Assembly (NCBI GenBank): GCA_003993805.1 | Contig: RSEF01000001.1 | Location: forward strand, 75,879,265 to 75,943,264 | Direction of reading: 5' to 3' | DNA: 64,000 nt | DNA from: Himantopus leucocephalus | Lineage: Eukaryota; Chordata; Aves; Charadriiformes; Recurvirostridae | Translations under genes and position numbers: made by a program | Notes under the pieces: model-generated | Database searches by the model: none | Seen by the model: the letters and a program-made list of their open reading frames with translations, nothing else | What the model was told of the DNA's origin: nothing | Shown: piece by piece, positions 50,201 to 61,830 of the stretch | Numbering within the stretch: position 1 is the stretch's first letter | Layout: each line of letters opens with the position of its first letter

Positions 50201-53200
50201 CCCAAACCATGGCGTGTGTACTTCTGGGGATATGCAGCCATTTCAAATTCCTAAATGACTTGATTGAGATGGGAATTGACAATTGACTGACAATTGTGGC
50301 GTCTTTTGCCTCTTTTGTTGGTTGTGAACCCGGTCTTAAATTATTTCATTGTGGCCTGTAGAGTCCTTGTGAACAACGAAATGATGCACAGTTAATAGAT
50401 TTCAGAACTCTTTATTGATGTAGTTACATAGATGCTCTGAGTATTTTTGTAGATTTTGTAGACATCGATATCAATTTTATATTTTGCTATGAAAAATCAA
50501 GCTTATGCCTATGTCTGTTTTGGTGTAGTTTGATCATATTAGTTCTAATGACTGCTTATTTATGTGCCTTGGTTTGATTTTGGTCTTAAATTTAAGATAA
50601 GTTTCTTTTTAAAGCTGTTATATATTGTGTTTGTGGGTTTACAGTTCTAGGTTTTTTTTAATGTATTCATATTTAAAGCATCTATTCTATCTTGAATGGG
50701 CGTGGAAGTTTATGTGTTTCTGGGTTCATATAATAAAACTTTTGTAATAAGTGCCCTTAAGGGATCATAGTTTCTATGTTGCTGTCTCAAATAGAACTTT
50801 CACCTTGAATTCCTTTATAATTAATACTTCAATATTGTGTTCCATTATCTACCTTATTTGAAATAACTAGTTTTGAATAATTTCTCTGGTTTCTTTTAGG
50901 GACTCAACAACAGCTTATGGCACAACATGCTTCAGAGAAAGAGGCTTTGGAGAAGATTAAAATAGAAATCGAGGAGGAGCTAAAACATCTTGATGAAGAA
51001 ATCTTGGAAGGTGCTCTTCAGATTTACCCATTTCAATCAATAATCTCTATGCACTATAAAGGTGGTTAATTTGTAACAGGTACTCTAGTTAAAGAGATTT
51101 TTGGAGGCATTGAATCTCTTTACCCTCCTCCCCCCACAAGATTTCTACACCTTGTCACATGAAGGAAAATAGTTAAACGTTACCGTTTGGAGTGGTGGAG
51201 TCTAGCCAAAGCAAACAATTGAATGACATTTAATAGGCTACTATAAATAATGAAATGTAAGCAGCCCTGAAGCTGCTCCAGTTGATGACAGAAGTGAAAT
51301 CATTCTTTGTCAGCTAATGTTCAGAGGAGTGTGCACTTAAACCATCAGATTTCTCGCTTCAACTAAGTTTATTTTTTGCGATATGCTTTGACCCGTAGAT
51401 GTGGCTTTTATAGGACTCCAGCAAGTCATGATTTGGAAACAATCTTTGCTTTGCATGTGTGTTGCAGATTGGAAATCTGAAGTAGAAAGGCTCTAGATCT
51501 GTTTACATTCATCCATACAGATCTTCCTTAGAAGTTTTAAACTGAAAAGAAAAAGGTTATGTAAACAAAATATTATTTAAAAAAATTATACTCTGGTACT
51601 GCTGCAGGTACGTCCATGTGTGGGCAAATTTTACCATGGAAAAGAGGTGCTCTTGCTGCTCCATCAGGGTTGGCATCAGTTTAAAATTGAGAATAGTTGC
51701 GCATTCAGCTAACTTGCTGGTTAGAATGCAGTTGTGAAAGAAGAGCTCGAGGGGGAATGTAGCTTAAAGTACCACTTCCAGAATATATTTGGACCATGCT
51801 TGTTTTACTACAATTTGGTCATAGCGTGCTTTGACTATAGAGTTGTGATTTCTTTGTCCCTCATGCAAACTGTTAACTGGTGGGATAAGAAATTTGAGAC
51901 TGCTGATGTTCTTATATGAATCTATTAGATTTTATTTTGTATACTTTTTTCTCTCAGCATTTACCACTACAGGATTTGACTGCCACACTTCCCCAGTGTT
52001 CAGTCCTGCCAATCCAGAGAGCTCCATAGAAGACTGCCTGGCTCATTTGGGGGAGAAAGTGTCCCAGGAATTGAAAGAACATCTGCACAAAGCACTGCAG
52101 AGCTTGCTTAGCAAGTGAGTTTCCCTTTCCTTTTTCAAAGGGAAGGTGCTTCCTTTTGCATTGTGACCGCTACTGAAATGCTCAAGATGTATTGCATTTC
52201 TTTCTTTTTCAATGTTCCTTTATCTGGGTGTTTTGGGTTTTTTTGTTTGTTTTGTTTTGTTTTGTTTTGTGTTATAATGTGCAAATACTTCTTCGTGGTA
52301 TTTGCTCTTTGCATTAATGTAAATTCTGAAATTTTCCTAATCTTTTGTCATTCAACTTTTGAGACTAATTCAAGTAGTTTGAGTTGCTGGTGAAACTAGC
52401 AGCTGGCAGCTGCTGTTTGCCATGGCCAATTTCATGAATGCTGGGCTGTAGCCAGATTAACTTCTTCTACCTTATAGTTAAGACTGGAGCTGAAGATTTG
52501 TTTGTAGTCTGGCTCAAGATGAGTGGGAGAGTTTCCCTGAAAGGACGGTAGTTAGATGCTTTATGATGAACATTCTGATGAACATCTGAAGCAAATGTGG
52601 GCCCCTGGGCTAACTGTGGTGCTCAAGAGCTGTCCTGCCAGTTTAAGCTTATTGTTTAAATAGCACATTGTACTTGGCATGCTAGTATCGTGATTAATGT
52701 CTTTTGCAAATTGGTAAAATTGTTATGGTTGCTTGGTTTTCTGTTGTAAACTACCAGCCTGATTTTAATGGATCCACATGAACTACTTCTGGCTGTTCTG
52801 AGTGACCTCCAAAATGTATTTGTAGAGAGCTGGAAGGTGCTACTTTAGGGGCAGTTACATAAATGCGGTTGTGAAGGCACCATAAGCAAATAGCTATCTG
52901 AGTCTATGTTTTGTGGATTGGTTTGAATAATATGCCTCGAAAGAAGCTGAGAATCTCTAGTACTATTTCAGAGTTTGCGTAGCTGTTCATGAACTGTTTG
53001 AACAAGGTACTGGAAGTCTAGATATCGGTGCCTACTGTATACTTTCTGATGCATGGGGCTTAAGCCTTCCATACATGCATTGGAGAAGCATCTCGTGCCC
53101 TCATGAAGGTAATACCCTTTGTGGCAGACTTCTGGAAGATTACGATTTGGAAGTCATTCCATCTGAACATCAGGAAACACCTTTTTATTATGAGGGTCAC

Positions 53201-56200
53201 TGAGCACTGGCACTGGTTGCCCAGAGGGGTTGTGGAGTCTCCATCCTTGGGGATATTCCAAAGCTGTCTGGGCATCATCCTGGGCAGCCTGCTGTAGGAG
53301 ACCCTGCTTGAGCAGGGACATTGAACAGGATGTTCTCCAGTGGTGCCTTCCAACCTCAGCCATTCTGTGATTCCTTAATTAGCCCGTCTATTCCTTAACT
53401 AGCTCCCTAGTCAACAGCTAAGGGTTGACTTTTTGTGACCAATATAATTTAAAACTGGCTGTTCAAAGTCAGGTGGGGCAGTGCTTTGGGCAACCTGATG
53501 TAGTGAAAGATGTCCCTGCCCATGATCTTTAAAGGTCCCTTCTAACCTAAACCATCCTATGAGTCTATGACTCTGACCTGGATTTCACAGCAAAGGTACC
53601 ATGTAACATCTGACCAGACAGATGAAGATGATTGTCTCTTTTTCCATGATTCACCCAAGGGAAAAGTACACTCTGCAACTCACCATTTAACTTTGAGAAA
53701 CTAATATATATTCTGTCTGCTTCTATATGCAGTTTCTATAGGTCAAAAAGTAAGCTCAGTATTGTGTAAACTAACAATTACTTACCCACAGAAAAGAGTA
53801 TGTGGGGTACAAGTTTCTCCTTAAGTGGCAAAAGATATGCTAGTGTGCTCTTCCAGAAATGGCAGAAGCTTATCCGCCTTTACAAGCCAGGCATTTGTCC
53901 CATGTGACCTTAAAAACTTACACTTACTATCTTCCGAAGAGCTGAGGTTTTGATAAATACCTCACTACACAGTAAAAAACCAGACTGGCAAGCAGTTGGA
54001 AATTTAGCAGTAAGCCTTGCAACCCATCCTTTTTGTGTGTCTAAAATGGTAAATTGAAATAACAGCATTTTAAGTTTAAATGTCTTAAAGGTTGTAGATA
54101 ATTGGCCGACTGTTTGACATTGAGGGGTCCGAACTGGTGCACTCTAGGTTGATTCGTTTTGGAAGGTTCCTCAGATGACGTGTTTGACAATTAAGTGGTT
54201 CTAGCTTGTTAGTAGCCTGATGTTTTAGGCTTCTTGTGTTTTCTATGGGAAAATATTTGCATTCTAAGTATTTTTTTATTTATATGTGTACATATACACA
54301 TACATACAGTCTGAAATGCCTGTGAAAACACGTTGACACGCATGCCGTTTCATAAGGCAAACTAGAGCTACTGTTTAATCTCTTGATAATATCCTTCCTG
54401 CAGCTGTTGTTGCTGTTCTCATCCCACTGATGGATTTGGATTTGCGTTTTAAAGGAACTAATGTACAAAGGAAGAGAATGCACTTAAAATGACAAACCCA
54501 AATTGTTTTCTTCAGTGTGCTTTAACTCTGTTCTTTTGCCCATGTTTGCTACAGTAGTGCTCTTTGGTGCAATACTTATTTTGCTTATATTTTCCTGTCC
54601 TTTTATATGCGTATAAACAAGTCTGTTATAGTACGGTAGGCTGTTAGATCATGAAAGGTTCTTGGAGTTCAATAAGCAGTCTTCTGTCCAATACCAGTTA
54701 CAGTTATTTCCCTTAAACTAAAGTCTGAACTTGCCTTTTGTCATGATCTGGCTCAGGACAACTTATTTTGAAGCAGTGTATCTTCTGTCACTTGGCAGAA
54801 AGTCTTTTTTGTTACTGACTCTAAGATACTGTATGATCTTGGAGGAAAAGTATGTAAGAGAGGAATTTTATCATCCCAATTCAGAGAAGCAGAGATAAGA
54901 TAAATCTAAAATAGAGGTATCTACTGAAATACAAAGGGGGTTTTGCGATCAGGAGTGCTGTTTCTTGCAAATAAAGACTTCAACTCTAACATAATGTTAA
55001 TGAGGTCAAGCAGTCTGTGTTGGTTCATAGCCTATATTGTTTATTGGCCTCTATCTCACATACGGATTTCATAGTGGAATTTTTTATCTTTAAAGTCTTA
55101 GAATATAGAAAATTGTATGCAAGAGCTTAGAAATTTTGGTAGCATATCAGAAAACCTGCTTATCTAATGGCCTTTAAGTTGTAGAGTATCAAATTATTAT
55201 GAAATTCACTTAACCAATTATATGAAATTGTGTAACTGGGAGAAAGTGATGCCATCCTGACCCTGTCTGGTGCTGGTGTTTTATGTCCTGAAACGTGAGA
55301 CTTGTTAACTCTTGAAAATTATTTGCTGTAATACATGTGAAAATATTTTGTTCTCTGGAAACTGAGAATTTTATTTTATTCTTGTTCTTTTGTTTCCTTT
55401 TATAACTTTCAGTGTTGGTTTAACTTCTGCAGGCCAGTGACATATCAAGAATATCGAGAGCGCACACAAGAGACAGCTGCTCATGCCACTGGATGGAACA
55501 AGGTACCAAATAAGTGACTTTCATTTTGATATCTCTGGCATCTATTTGATGTCCATAGTGTTTTTACTAGGTACAGTTATGCTTCACAGAGGACCAAGAA
55601 TAGAAGAACCCACTTGTTTTTAGTATGACATAACTTTTATAATGGTAGATGTGGGCATAATATGTAGTTTTTTAGATAATTTAGCCAGAAATTATCTAAT
55701 GGAAGTATTAGGTCAATCTTCCTTTATTATCGTAAAATGAAAAGTTAGAGTTGTTGCTTGACATAATTTTTAAAAAATAATCATTAAATGTTTTTAAATT
55801 CCCAAGAGAGGTTTGTTTCTTTAGCAGTTTTGTAATGAAATCTGAGACAGATGTTTTCATAATATTTCTCTATTGTTTCTTTGCTCCCATCTCAGGTTCA
55901 AAATATATGTAAAAAAAGTGCTAAACTTGGTGAAAATAAAAATTGATAGTATCTTCACAATATTTAAATTGTTCAGAAAACCTAAAGATGGTGTGCCTAC
56001 CTGGTTTCAGGAGTACTTACCTCAAAAGAACTGAAGCTTCTTTTTAAAACAAATCTGTAAATGCAAATCTGTAAATTATATATCTTATGTTTTAATGTAG
56101 AATGAGTAGAATTACTGTTCCCAGATTCATCTTTCATTAATCATTCAAATTCATCATCTTAATCATTCTCTGATCGGTTCAGTGGGCATCAGAAAAAGAC

Positions 56201-59200
56201 TGAAAGGATGAAATAACTATTTGCAAATTTAATCACAAATTTTGTGTTAAAATTTAGTCTTAAATTTAAAATAGAGCAAGAAATCTTTTTTCCCCTCTTT
56301 AATTATTTTTTTCCAGAAATACTTTTCCTTAACTAGATTTCCCTGCTTACTCCAGAAACTGATCATCTAACCAGGGGTGTGGGCCTTCTAAAGCAGTTTA
56401 TTAAACATTGCTTGACAAGTTACCGCCTGTGGCTTCAGCAATTATAATTGGTGCATGTGTTCTTTCAGTTTATCATCTTCTGATTCATAGCATTTTAGTT
56501 TAAACAACCATGAAATCTGATTATCGAGAAGGTGGCTTAAGCTAGCACATTTTACTTTTCAGTTGGCAAAAACTAAAAACAAGCATAAAACCAGTCATTG
56601 TGGCTCAGTTGGCAAGGGAGGATGTGGATGGAGGTTGTCAGTTGCCTACTGCGTCTCCATATGCTATTGGTACACACCTCTTGAAGATGCAGCCCTGGGT
56701 AGATGGATGGTCTGCATTTGGGGGTTTATGATTTAGCCTTCACTTCATTGCTGCTACATTTGTGCAGCCCCTGTGGCTAGCGGATTTTGATCCCCATCAG
56801 ACTGTCACTGAGAATATCATCCAGAAGATGTCTTTGCCGTCATCTTTGCTTACCCATACCGTTTGTTGCTACAAAACTTACGAGTCCACAAGCAAGCCAG
56901 AATGGAAATTTTGTAGAATAATACAGCATCTGTTTGTATTGTTTTCATGGTAGCTTGACGCTTCAGGAATGCCTAGCAGTTCCTTTAATAATAGTTGTTT
57001 TGAGGAGATGGAATATATTTGTGTTGTTTTCATTTCCTTCTAAATTCCTTTATCATCTTAATCAGAATTGTATTTTATAACAGAATAGATCTAGATATCT
57101 TTCCTCCAACCTCAACCTAGCTTAATTTTCACTCTAAAGAAGAAGCCGTTAGAAAAATAATTTTAAGAAGTAGCTATAAATAGACATAGCATTAGGTCTA
57201 ATTAGCAGGCATGCAGCAGCAAAATGAGGCTGTGCTGGCCTCAAGTTAGTGAAAAACTGAAGGATGTATATTTAAATTGATTCTATCGGGAGAACTGAAG
57301 CTTACTCCCTTTTATGACTAAATAATAAGAAAACCTACAACTAGCTGAGCTAGCTGAACAGAATAATAAATCACTCCCTATTACATGCTCACGGCCATTA
57401 CATATCCTGTAGTTTCTTGGGTGGAGCAGAAATTGAAGATGAACAGTAGCTGTGCTGTGGCAGATGTCAAAGGATTGAAAAATGTGGAAATACCTTCCCA
57501 CAGACAGAATTCTGTATGGTCAGGGCTTGTGGTTTGATCTAGACTAGAAGAAATAAAACAACTGAAGCTAGTAGATGAAATGTGTTTTCAGTTACATGTA
57601 AGCTGTATCTGTTGTGCTCAGTAGCGGCCTCTTGCACAGCAAGACGCTCTTTTGCTTTCAGTAGCCTGTGAACTAGTATATAAAATCTCACTTTAAATTT
57701 CTGAGCTTTTGCTGTTGTAGGTATGTATTATTATACGATACGTATGTATGAAGGCCCCACCTATTTAATATATTGAATGTGATGCACTCAGAGAGCCACA
57801 CTGATCACTTAAAGGCCCAGTATCTCTGTGGCATAAAGCAGACTCAACATAGTCTTTGCAAATCTTCCTTGATGTTATGTGTATCAGAAACATGGCATAC
57901 AGGTAAGCGTACACTTCTGGGAGGCACTGGATTACCTAGCTGGGTAGCTGGTTGGAGGCTGAATGCGGACAAAGGCTTGATCTGTCTAGTTTACAACTGG
58001 GAAGGTGTAATTTTTAGTCATACCAGTCAAAGAACCTATTCGTTATACAAGCATGAGCAGAAAGAAGACATTACTAAATATAGCAGTTACTTTTTCTGTT
58101 TAAAAATGTGGATCTTTTCCAGAGTGCAGTGGTTTGTTTGTGAACTGCTGAAGAGATTTGGTTAACTGACTAGTGCGTGGGATGTAAAGGAATGTTTTCA
58201 GTCACTAAAACATGAATATCGATCTGAACGGGGAAGNTTACTAAATATAGCAGTTACTTTTTCTGTTTAAAATTGTGGATCTTTTCCAGAGTGCAATGGT
58301 TGGTTTGTGAACTGCTGAAGAGATTTGGTTAACTGACTAGTGCGTGGGATGTAAAGGAATGTTTTCAGTCACTAAAACATGAATATCGATCTGAACGGGG
58401 AAGTATTGCAGGGTAAACCAATACATAGGGATAAAAGTTCTTCCATTAACATCCCACAGAAGCAAAGTTTACCCACAGGCATTAGAAGTGCTGGTTCTCA
58501 GTAAAAAAAAATACAGGAAAAGAAATTATTTCATGTATTTCTCAGAAATTGTGATGTGAAGATAACAGGCATGATGTTGGATTCTGTAAAGACAAGGAGC
58601 CTTCACCTTGTATTTGAAATAAGGCTCTTTAAAACAAAACAAAACCAAAACCACCTCAAACTTAGGTTAATTCTGTAATAAAATAAATGTAATAAAAATT
58701 GAAATAATCTACTGTTGAGGTTTTATGATTTTTGCTTAAAATTGAATATTGTATACATACTCCAAAATACATAATCCCACTATCGTGCATCAGATAAAAG
58801 GATAAAAAATACTGATTTTGAGAGTCAGCTGAACTGGTAAGTAGGTTAGCAGTCATCTTACTGTCCCATTTTTACTGATAATTGGAGCCAAATAATAATA
58901 CAAAAAAATGTAAGAAATAATAATTTAAAGAATTATTTGAATTTTGTGTTGAAATAGTCAAAAGGCACACAAAAGTGGCAATTCCTTTGGATAGCTTCTT
59001 CAAAGTGTCTGAACTTTCTTTGTAATAATTTTTTTTGCATACAATTGAATTTGTAATATTGTACTACGGGATTGCAATAGTATAATTCACAGAAATTCTT
59101 CATTTACACAATCAGAAATCTTCTGATAGTACAGTGGGTTTTTTTAATGATTCCCTAGAAGTTTTCTCCTGCCAACTATTTTCTGGCATGCTGTGCTTGA

Positions 59201-61502
59201 TATTGTGTATGTTTTTCTTCAGTCAAAATATAAACAGCCCCTAGTGTTTCCAGGCATACTGGTGGAGGGAATTGCAGTTACTTTGAATTGCTAAAGCTGT
59301 ATTTTTACTTCAGTCTAGTTAAATCTCATCACCATTCACATACCTACTCTTACGTACAGAAAGCTGTTAACCTTTATGGAAGTGCTGTGAAGGTGATTTC
59401 TTAAATGAATTTAGGGACAGTATCATGTGAACCTGTTCCTGTTCCTCCGGTCTCAAAGACAGAAGTGTCAATAATGTCAGTGGGAAAGGAGGACCAGGCA
59501 GTGTTTGTGGGTCTGCACAGGACTGGATATTAAGAGTCTGAATTTGGTCCCTCGCTCCTGAGGCCTGCAGAGGCTTGCTAAATTTGGGAGGAGTGGATGG
59601 ATTAGATATTTAAGTTGGCAAAGGAAGAAGGCAAGAATCATGTTCAGTATGCCAACATTTGAGCTCTCTTCATTTTCTGAGCAGCCTTTTTTGCCTTTGT
59701 TTCTCTTGCCTTCAGCTTAAAGTAAATGTCAAATATTTTGAGATCTCAATGTTCATGCTGTTGTAGAGTTATGTGGGTGTGCCCAAAGCCTCTGAAAGAT
59801 GCCTGGTGTTGACAGCATGCTTTTTTTTCTTTGATCCAAAAAGATTGATGTTTCTTCTGACACTTGCCTCACCTTGACCTGCTCCTTATGTTTCTGTACT
59901 GTAAGCTTGCACCTCTTCTGCCTCTGAGTTGAGATTAATTACAAGAAACTCAAAAAAACCTGAAGACTTTTAAAATTAAAGCACCATCTTATTCCTAGTT
60001 AAGTGAGTTCAGTGTTAACTGTTCCTCCCAGAACAGTACTAGAACCTGTCTGTCATAGTATTGGACTCTCTCAGTTGTTAATCAGCTGCAACATCTTAAA
60101 TTTATCAGTTTACAGGCATTTTTAAGGCCCCCATCTGTTTTCAGTTGTCCATCTCAGTGTGACTCCATCATGAATTTAGTATATATCTCAAACACAGCCT
60201 ACTTTTCCTATTCATCTTCCTCCAGCTTTGCATCCTGAAGTGTGATTTCTGGGAATAGTAATGGAGGATATTTGCACAAAAGAAAATCAGGCTGAAGGAG
60301 GAGGAGACTGGGAAAGAAAGGAGGCATTTGGAGTTCAGTCTGAGCGGTAGCATTACCCTGTATCTGCCTTGTGCAGCTGGGAAACAACGTTCTTATTTGC
60401 AAAGTGAATAGACGTGCAATGCAGTTGTGACAGACTAGGTGCAGTAAAACTTACAAATATTTTTCTCTTGTATTATAATAGTGCTTTTTCAGATGCTAAT
60501 GGCTTCAATTCATACCAGTTTCCTGAACTTGGCAAAGTGCTGCGTATAAACTTTGCCCAGAGGGCCACTTGCATGGTCTAGGAGAATACATTTAGAGTTT
60601 ATAAGTTCAACTGCATGTTGTTTAGGCAAACAAAAACAATTTCAGAAGGAAGTGTCTAGAACTGTGTAATATGAAGGAGGTGGGTTCACAGCATCTGGCA
60701 TCTTCCAGAGCAATTCACATTTGGGTTAAGGGTGAGCATTCAGTTAAAGACAAAAGGTTTGGAAGGAGGAATGGGAGTAGGAAATGAGGGAGAGAATTCT
60801 GTACGTGTTGAATTTGGTGTAGGAGGGAGAGTTTAACATGGAGAGGGGTTTGTGTTTGTCACTTTAAATGTGTCTGTAATGTTATGCTGCTGGGAGGAGT
60901 TGTTTGTTTCTGTCCTGTCTGAAAGCCAAGCCTGAACTTCTAAAGAGACTGTCTGGTGCAGTGTGTCTATTCAAGAATGTGTAAGAGTTTGCTGTTTAAA
61001 TACAATTTGGATGCAGATCCCTTCAAGCTATTTATAATGTTGCATCTTTCTACTTCTGGGCTACCTAGTTCTGGACTACTACTGTTTCTTTACCTGAATC
61101 TTGTGTTGGAAAAAAAAGGGGTTTAGGAAAGCACTGCAGTCCTGTTCAGTGAAACTGTCAACTTAGGCTGTGGTGTTTTGCTTGTGAGATTAAGTGCGTC
61201 TTTCTTAACTGAATTGTATTGTTTTTCTGCCTTGTGTCTTCACAAAAATGAAGTGTATAGTCCCCGATATCTTTGGACCACATGAATTCTTCTGTTTTAC
61301 CTACACAGTAGTATTGATAATGCTTTCTGGTTTTATTCACAATCCTTGTTTGTTGAAGGTCTTGGTACCCCTGGTTCTGCTACAACAATTTCTGATGGAG
61401 TTAACCAGACGGGGCCAGGAACCACTGAGCGCACTTGTGAACTTTGGGGTGACGTATCTAGAAGACTATTCTGCAGACTATATCATTCAACAAGGAGGAT
61501 GG
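41085..61502 (+). CDS. BCL2L13: Bcl-2-like protein 13, N-terminal 201 codons; gene continues past window
   Basis: BCL2L13 (Bcl-rambo) is a tail-anchored outer-mitochondrial-membrane protein with a Bcl-2-like fold. It acts in apoptosis and, through an LC3-binding motif, in mitophagy. Five coding exons join in phase to 603 bases. Recognisable family blocks are MASSTAVPVGFHYETKYVVL with LSYLGLLSQEK (BH4 region), SPVFSPANPESSIEDCLAHL with GEKVSQELKEHL, GWNK followed by LVPLVLL (BH1 region), ELTRRGQEPLSAL, FGVTYLEDYSADYIIQQGGW (BH2 region, cut at its tryptophan by an exon boundary). The start matches the mammalian N-terminus. The long acidic region, LC3-interacting motif and membrane anchor are encoded past 64000. 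Human gene order also places it divergent from ATP6V1E1. Confidence 0.96.
41712..41738. repeat. TTTA microsatellite
   Basis: About six TTTA units in BCL2L13 intron 2. Confidence 0.9.
43499..43550. repeat. Two-copy 26-base tandem repeat
   Basis: 43499-43524 and 43525-43550 differ at two positions (core CATAATGGATATTACCT). There is no N between them, so this is probably a real local duplication. Confidence 0.85.
50900..51010 (+). CDS. BCL2L13: BCL2L13 exon 3
   Basis: 111 bases, phase 1 on both sides. Acceptor TTTTAG; donor GGAAG|GTGCTC is weak. Encodes GTQQQLMAQHASEKEALEKI, then KIEIEEELKHLDEEILE, a charged linker/helix corresponding to the mammalian IEEELKSLDKEI stretch, with less conservation at its start. 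Confidence 0.93.
51011..51957 (+). other. BCL2L13 intron 3
   Basis: 947 bases between exons 3 and 4, no feature seen. Confidence 0.85.
51958..52114 (+). CDS. BCL2L13: BCL2L13 exon 4
   Basis: 157 bases. Acceptor TCTCAG, donor GCAA|GTGAGT. Encodes AFTTTGFDCHTSPVFSPANP onward to LHKALQSLLS. This is the most conserved block; ESSIEDCLAHLGEKV falls in the region described as BH3-like in the family. Confidence 0.96.
52238..52270. repeat. GTTTT simple repeat
   Basis: T-rich with repeated GTTTT units in BCL2L13 intron 4. Confidence 0.85.
53145..53375 (+). mobile_element. CR1 LINE 3'-end fragment
   Basis: Contains GGCACTGGTTGCCCAGAGGG, GTTGTGGAGTCTCCATCC, GACCCTGCTTGAGCAGGGAC and the end CCTTCCAACCTCAGCCATTC TGTGATTC, all CR1 landmarks in order. 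Confidence 0.95.
53471..53576 (+). mobile_element. CR1 LINE 3'-end fragment (second copy)
   Basis: Short truncated CR1 3' end: GGTCCCTTCTAACCTAAACC followed by ATCCTATGAGTCTATGACTC, the typical short-repeat tail. It lies about 95 bases after the previous copy in the same orientation. Confidence 0.9.
55433..55502 (+). CDS. BCL2L13: BCL2L13 exon 5
   Basis: 70 bases. Acceptor TCTGCAG, donor AACAAG|GTACCA. Encodes KPVTYQEYRERTQETAAHAT and GWNK, leading into the BH1 region; ends in phase 0. Confidence 0.95.
55503..61358 (+). other. BCL2L13 intron 5
   Basis: 5.9 kb AT-rich intron. The notable feature is the 166-base direct repeat around an N at 58237. No coding sequence was recognised; the 130-codon open frame at 57773-58165 overlaps that repeat and looks like chance. 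Confidence 0.85.
58071..58403. repeat. 166-base direct repeat joined at a single N
   Basis: 58071-58236 and 58238-58403 have identical length and differ at about three positions, with N at 58237. Looks like two alleles placed in tandem at a contig join. Confidence 0.93.
61359..61502 (+). CDS. BCL2L13: BCL2L13 exon 6
   Basis: 144 bases, 48 codons, phase 0. Acceptor TGAAG|GTC, donor TGG|GTAAGA. Encodes VLVPLVLLQQFLMELTRRGQ onward to YIIQQGGW. The acceptor has a poor pyrimidine tract but the protein match fixes the boundary. Confidence 0.95.
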
Positions 61503-61657
61503 GTAAGAAGACAATGTTTAATTTTCATACCTTGTTCAAAGCTTATTTCTAAGTGTGATACTTGTCTTAATCGGAGTGAAAGCTAAGAAGGGTTGCTAGA
61601 AGTAAGCAGATGAGAGAAGGAATGCCTTATAAAAAGCCAAAAAAAAAAAAAAAAAAN

Positions 61658-61830
61658 AGGACCATATAGTTGGAAAGGGATCTTAGGCAGTCATCTATTT
61701 CACCTCTCTGCCCCAAGGCAGAACTTTTACCCATTCATTTCTGATGTTGACATTAAAGACCTATGTGATTGGACTCCACAGTTTCCCCAGGCAGTCTGTT
61801 CCAGTTCTTTGCATGTCTGGTTTGTTGGAT
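61658..61830 (-). mobile_element. CR1 LINE 3' fragment, antisense to BCL2L13
   Basis: AGTTGGAAAGGGATCTTAGG followed by CAGTCATC and later GGCAGTCTGTTCCAGTTC is the reverse complement of CR1 3' sequence. It is diverged, and its right boundary is approximate. Confidence 0.8.

Larger units (their letters stand above)
41206..50899 (+). other. BCL2L13 intron 2
   Basis: 9.7 kb AT-rich intron. It contains a TTTA microsatellite (41712-41738) and a two-copy 26-base tandem repeat (43499-43550). Open frames such as 44657-44944 and 45985-46242 show no family resemblance and are treated as chance. Confidence 0.8.
52115..55432 (+). other. BCL2L13 intron 4
   Basis: 3.3 kb with a GTTTT simple repeat (52238-52270) and two CR1 3' ends (53145-53375 and 53471-53576) in gene-sense orientation. 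The remainder is featureless. Confidence 0.85.

Noticed and set aside
57773..58165. 130-codon frame in BCL2L13 intron 5
   Set aside because: It overlaps the false-duplication copy and has no domain; the length is plausible by chance in 64 kb.
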